DNA of 64,000 bases from Melaminivora jejuensis (lineage in GTDB: Bacteria > Pseudomonadota > Gammaproteobacteria > Burkholderiales > Burkholderiaceae_C). This document shows, one piece after another, positions 63,878 to 64,000 of the stretch (the first letter of the stretch is position 1; each line of letters starts with the position of its first letter). The translations under genes were made by a program, and so were the position numbers. A model generated the notes under the pieces. That model saw nothing but the letters and a program-made list of their open reading frames with translations, searched no databases and was not told the DNA's origin. The DNA is taken from NCBI RefSeq assembly GCF_017811175.1, contig NZ_JACWIJ010000002.1, forward strand, positions 1-64,000, in the 5' to 3' direction.

Positions 63878-64000
63878 ATGCTCATCAAAAGTCAGAAGGA
63901 CTTCTTCTCCGGTCTGCTCTATCTGGCCGTGGGTGGGGCTTTCGCCTGGGGCTCCACCAGCTACAGCATAGGCACGGGCGCGCGCATGGGGCCGGGCTAC
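63878..64000 (+). CDS. tctB: Tripartite tricarboxylate transporter small subunit TctB, N-terminal fragment
   Basis: Cut by the right window edge, 41 residues visible. ATG at 63878 follows GGGAGG. MLIKSQKDFFSGLLYLAVGG and the following AFAWGSTSYSIGTGARMGPG match TctB N-termini, with the first membrane helix and the conserved GTxxRMGPGY. A TctA gene would be expected beyond the window. Confidence 0.8.
   Translation, partial: MLIKSQKDFFSGLLYLAVGGAFAWGSTSYSIGTGARMGPGY

Overview
The window is GC-rich and densely coded and looks like a betaproteobacterial chromosome. The gene sets (pilMNOPQ divergent from mrcA, CcsA/ResB cytochrome c biogenesis, msrPQ, lysA-lptM-cyaY, a Bug-type binding protein, a TRAP cluster) and a short repeat of the type TTTGATAGCTG..AGCGCTTG..GGCAAGGGTTT in at least twelve gaps point to the Comamonadaceae (Acidovorax/Alicycliphilus-like). 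The taxonomic call is inference. No rRNA, tRNA, CRISPR array, insertion sequence or prophage was seen.

Layout. 1-3020: end of a branched-chain amino acid type ABC transporter (livH-livM-livG-livF). 3032-12397: a LysR regulator divergent from a catabolic cluster (metallo-beta-lactamase-fold protein, FAD monooxygenase, DUF2783 protein, VOC protein, fumarylacetoacetate-hydrolase-family protein, TRAP transporter, zeta-class GST isomerase), probably for an aromatic acid. 12571-19398: fatty acid beta-oxidation (multifunctional FadB-like protein, thiolase, acyl-CoA dehydrogenase) with an MFS exporter. 19430-29288: an AAA/PD-(D/E)XK protein, nadE with a degenerate glutaminase domain, a DUF1328 peptide, metK, two lipid A acyltransferases, an alpha/beta hydrolase, engB, cytochrome c4. 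29471-37451: ResB/CcsA, msrPQ, a diiron-type protein, lysA, lptM, cyaY. 37545-49452: mrcA, pilMNOPQ, a low-GC Ig-like lipoprotein, aroB, dgt. 49520-54782: DUF1415 protein, methyltransferase, Bug protein, polar amino acid ABC transporter. 54946-59868: a seven-gene overlapping operon on the minus strand. 60171-64000: tatD, spermidine-synthase-like protein, GspE/PilB-like ATPase, start of tctB.

The best candidate for an undescribed system is the operon at 59868-54946 (transcribed leftward). It encodes a Roadblock/LC7 protein, an Aer-like PAS protein, a PhnD-like binding protein with no signal peptide, two unrecognised proteins, a COG2229/MglA-like small GTPase and a third unrecognised protein. 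It resembles the Roadblock plus GTPase modules of actinobacterial conservons and of myxobacterial MglA/MglB, but with different partners. Pairs of palindromes lie upstream of it.

Other notable points are the dispersed repeat with an apparently covarying hairpin, the loss of all three glutaminase catalytic residues in NadE, and a low-GC insertion between pilQ and aroB where aroK normally sits. Many genes in the first 16 kb (and aroB, one ABC binding protein and the spermidine-synthase-like gene) are broken by single-base frameshifts, often at C/G runs. Because housekeeping and catabolic genes are affected alike, sequencing error is more likely than gene decay.
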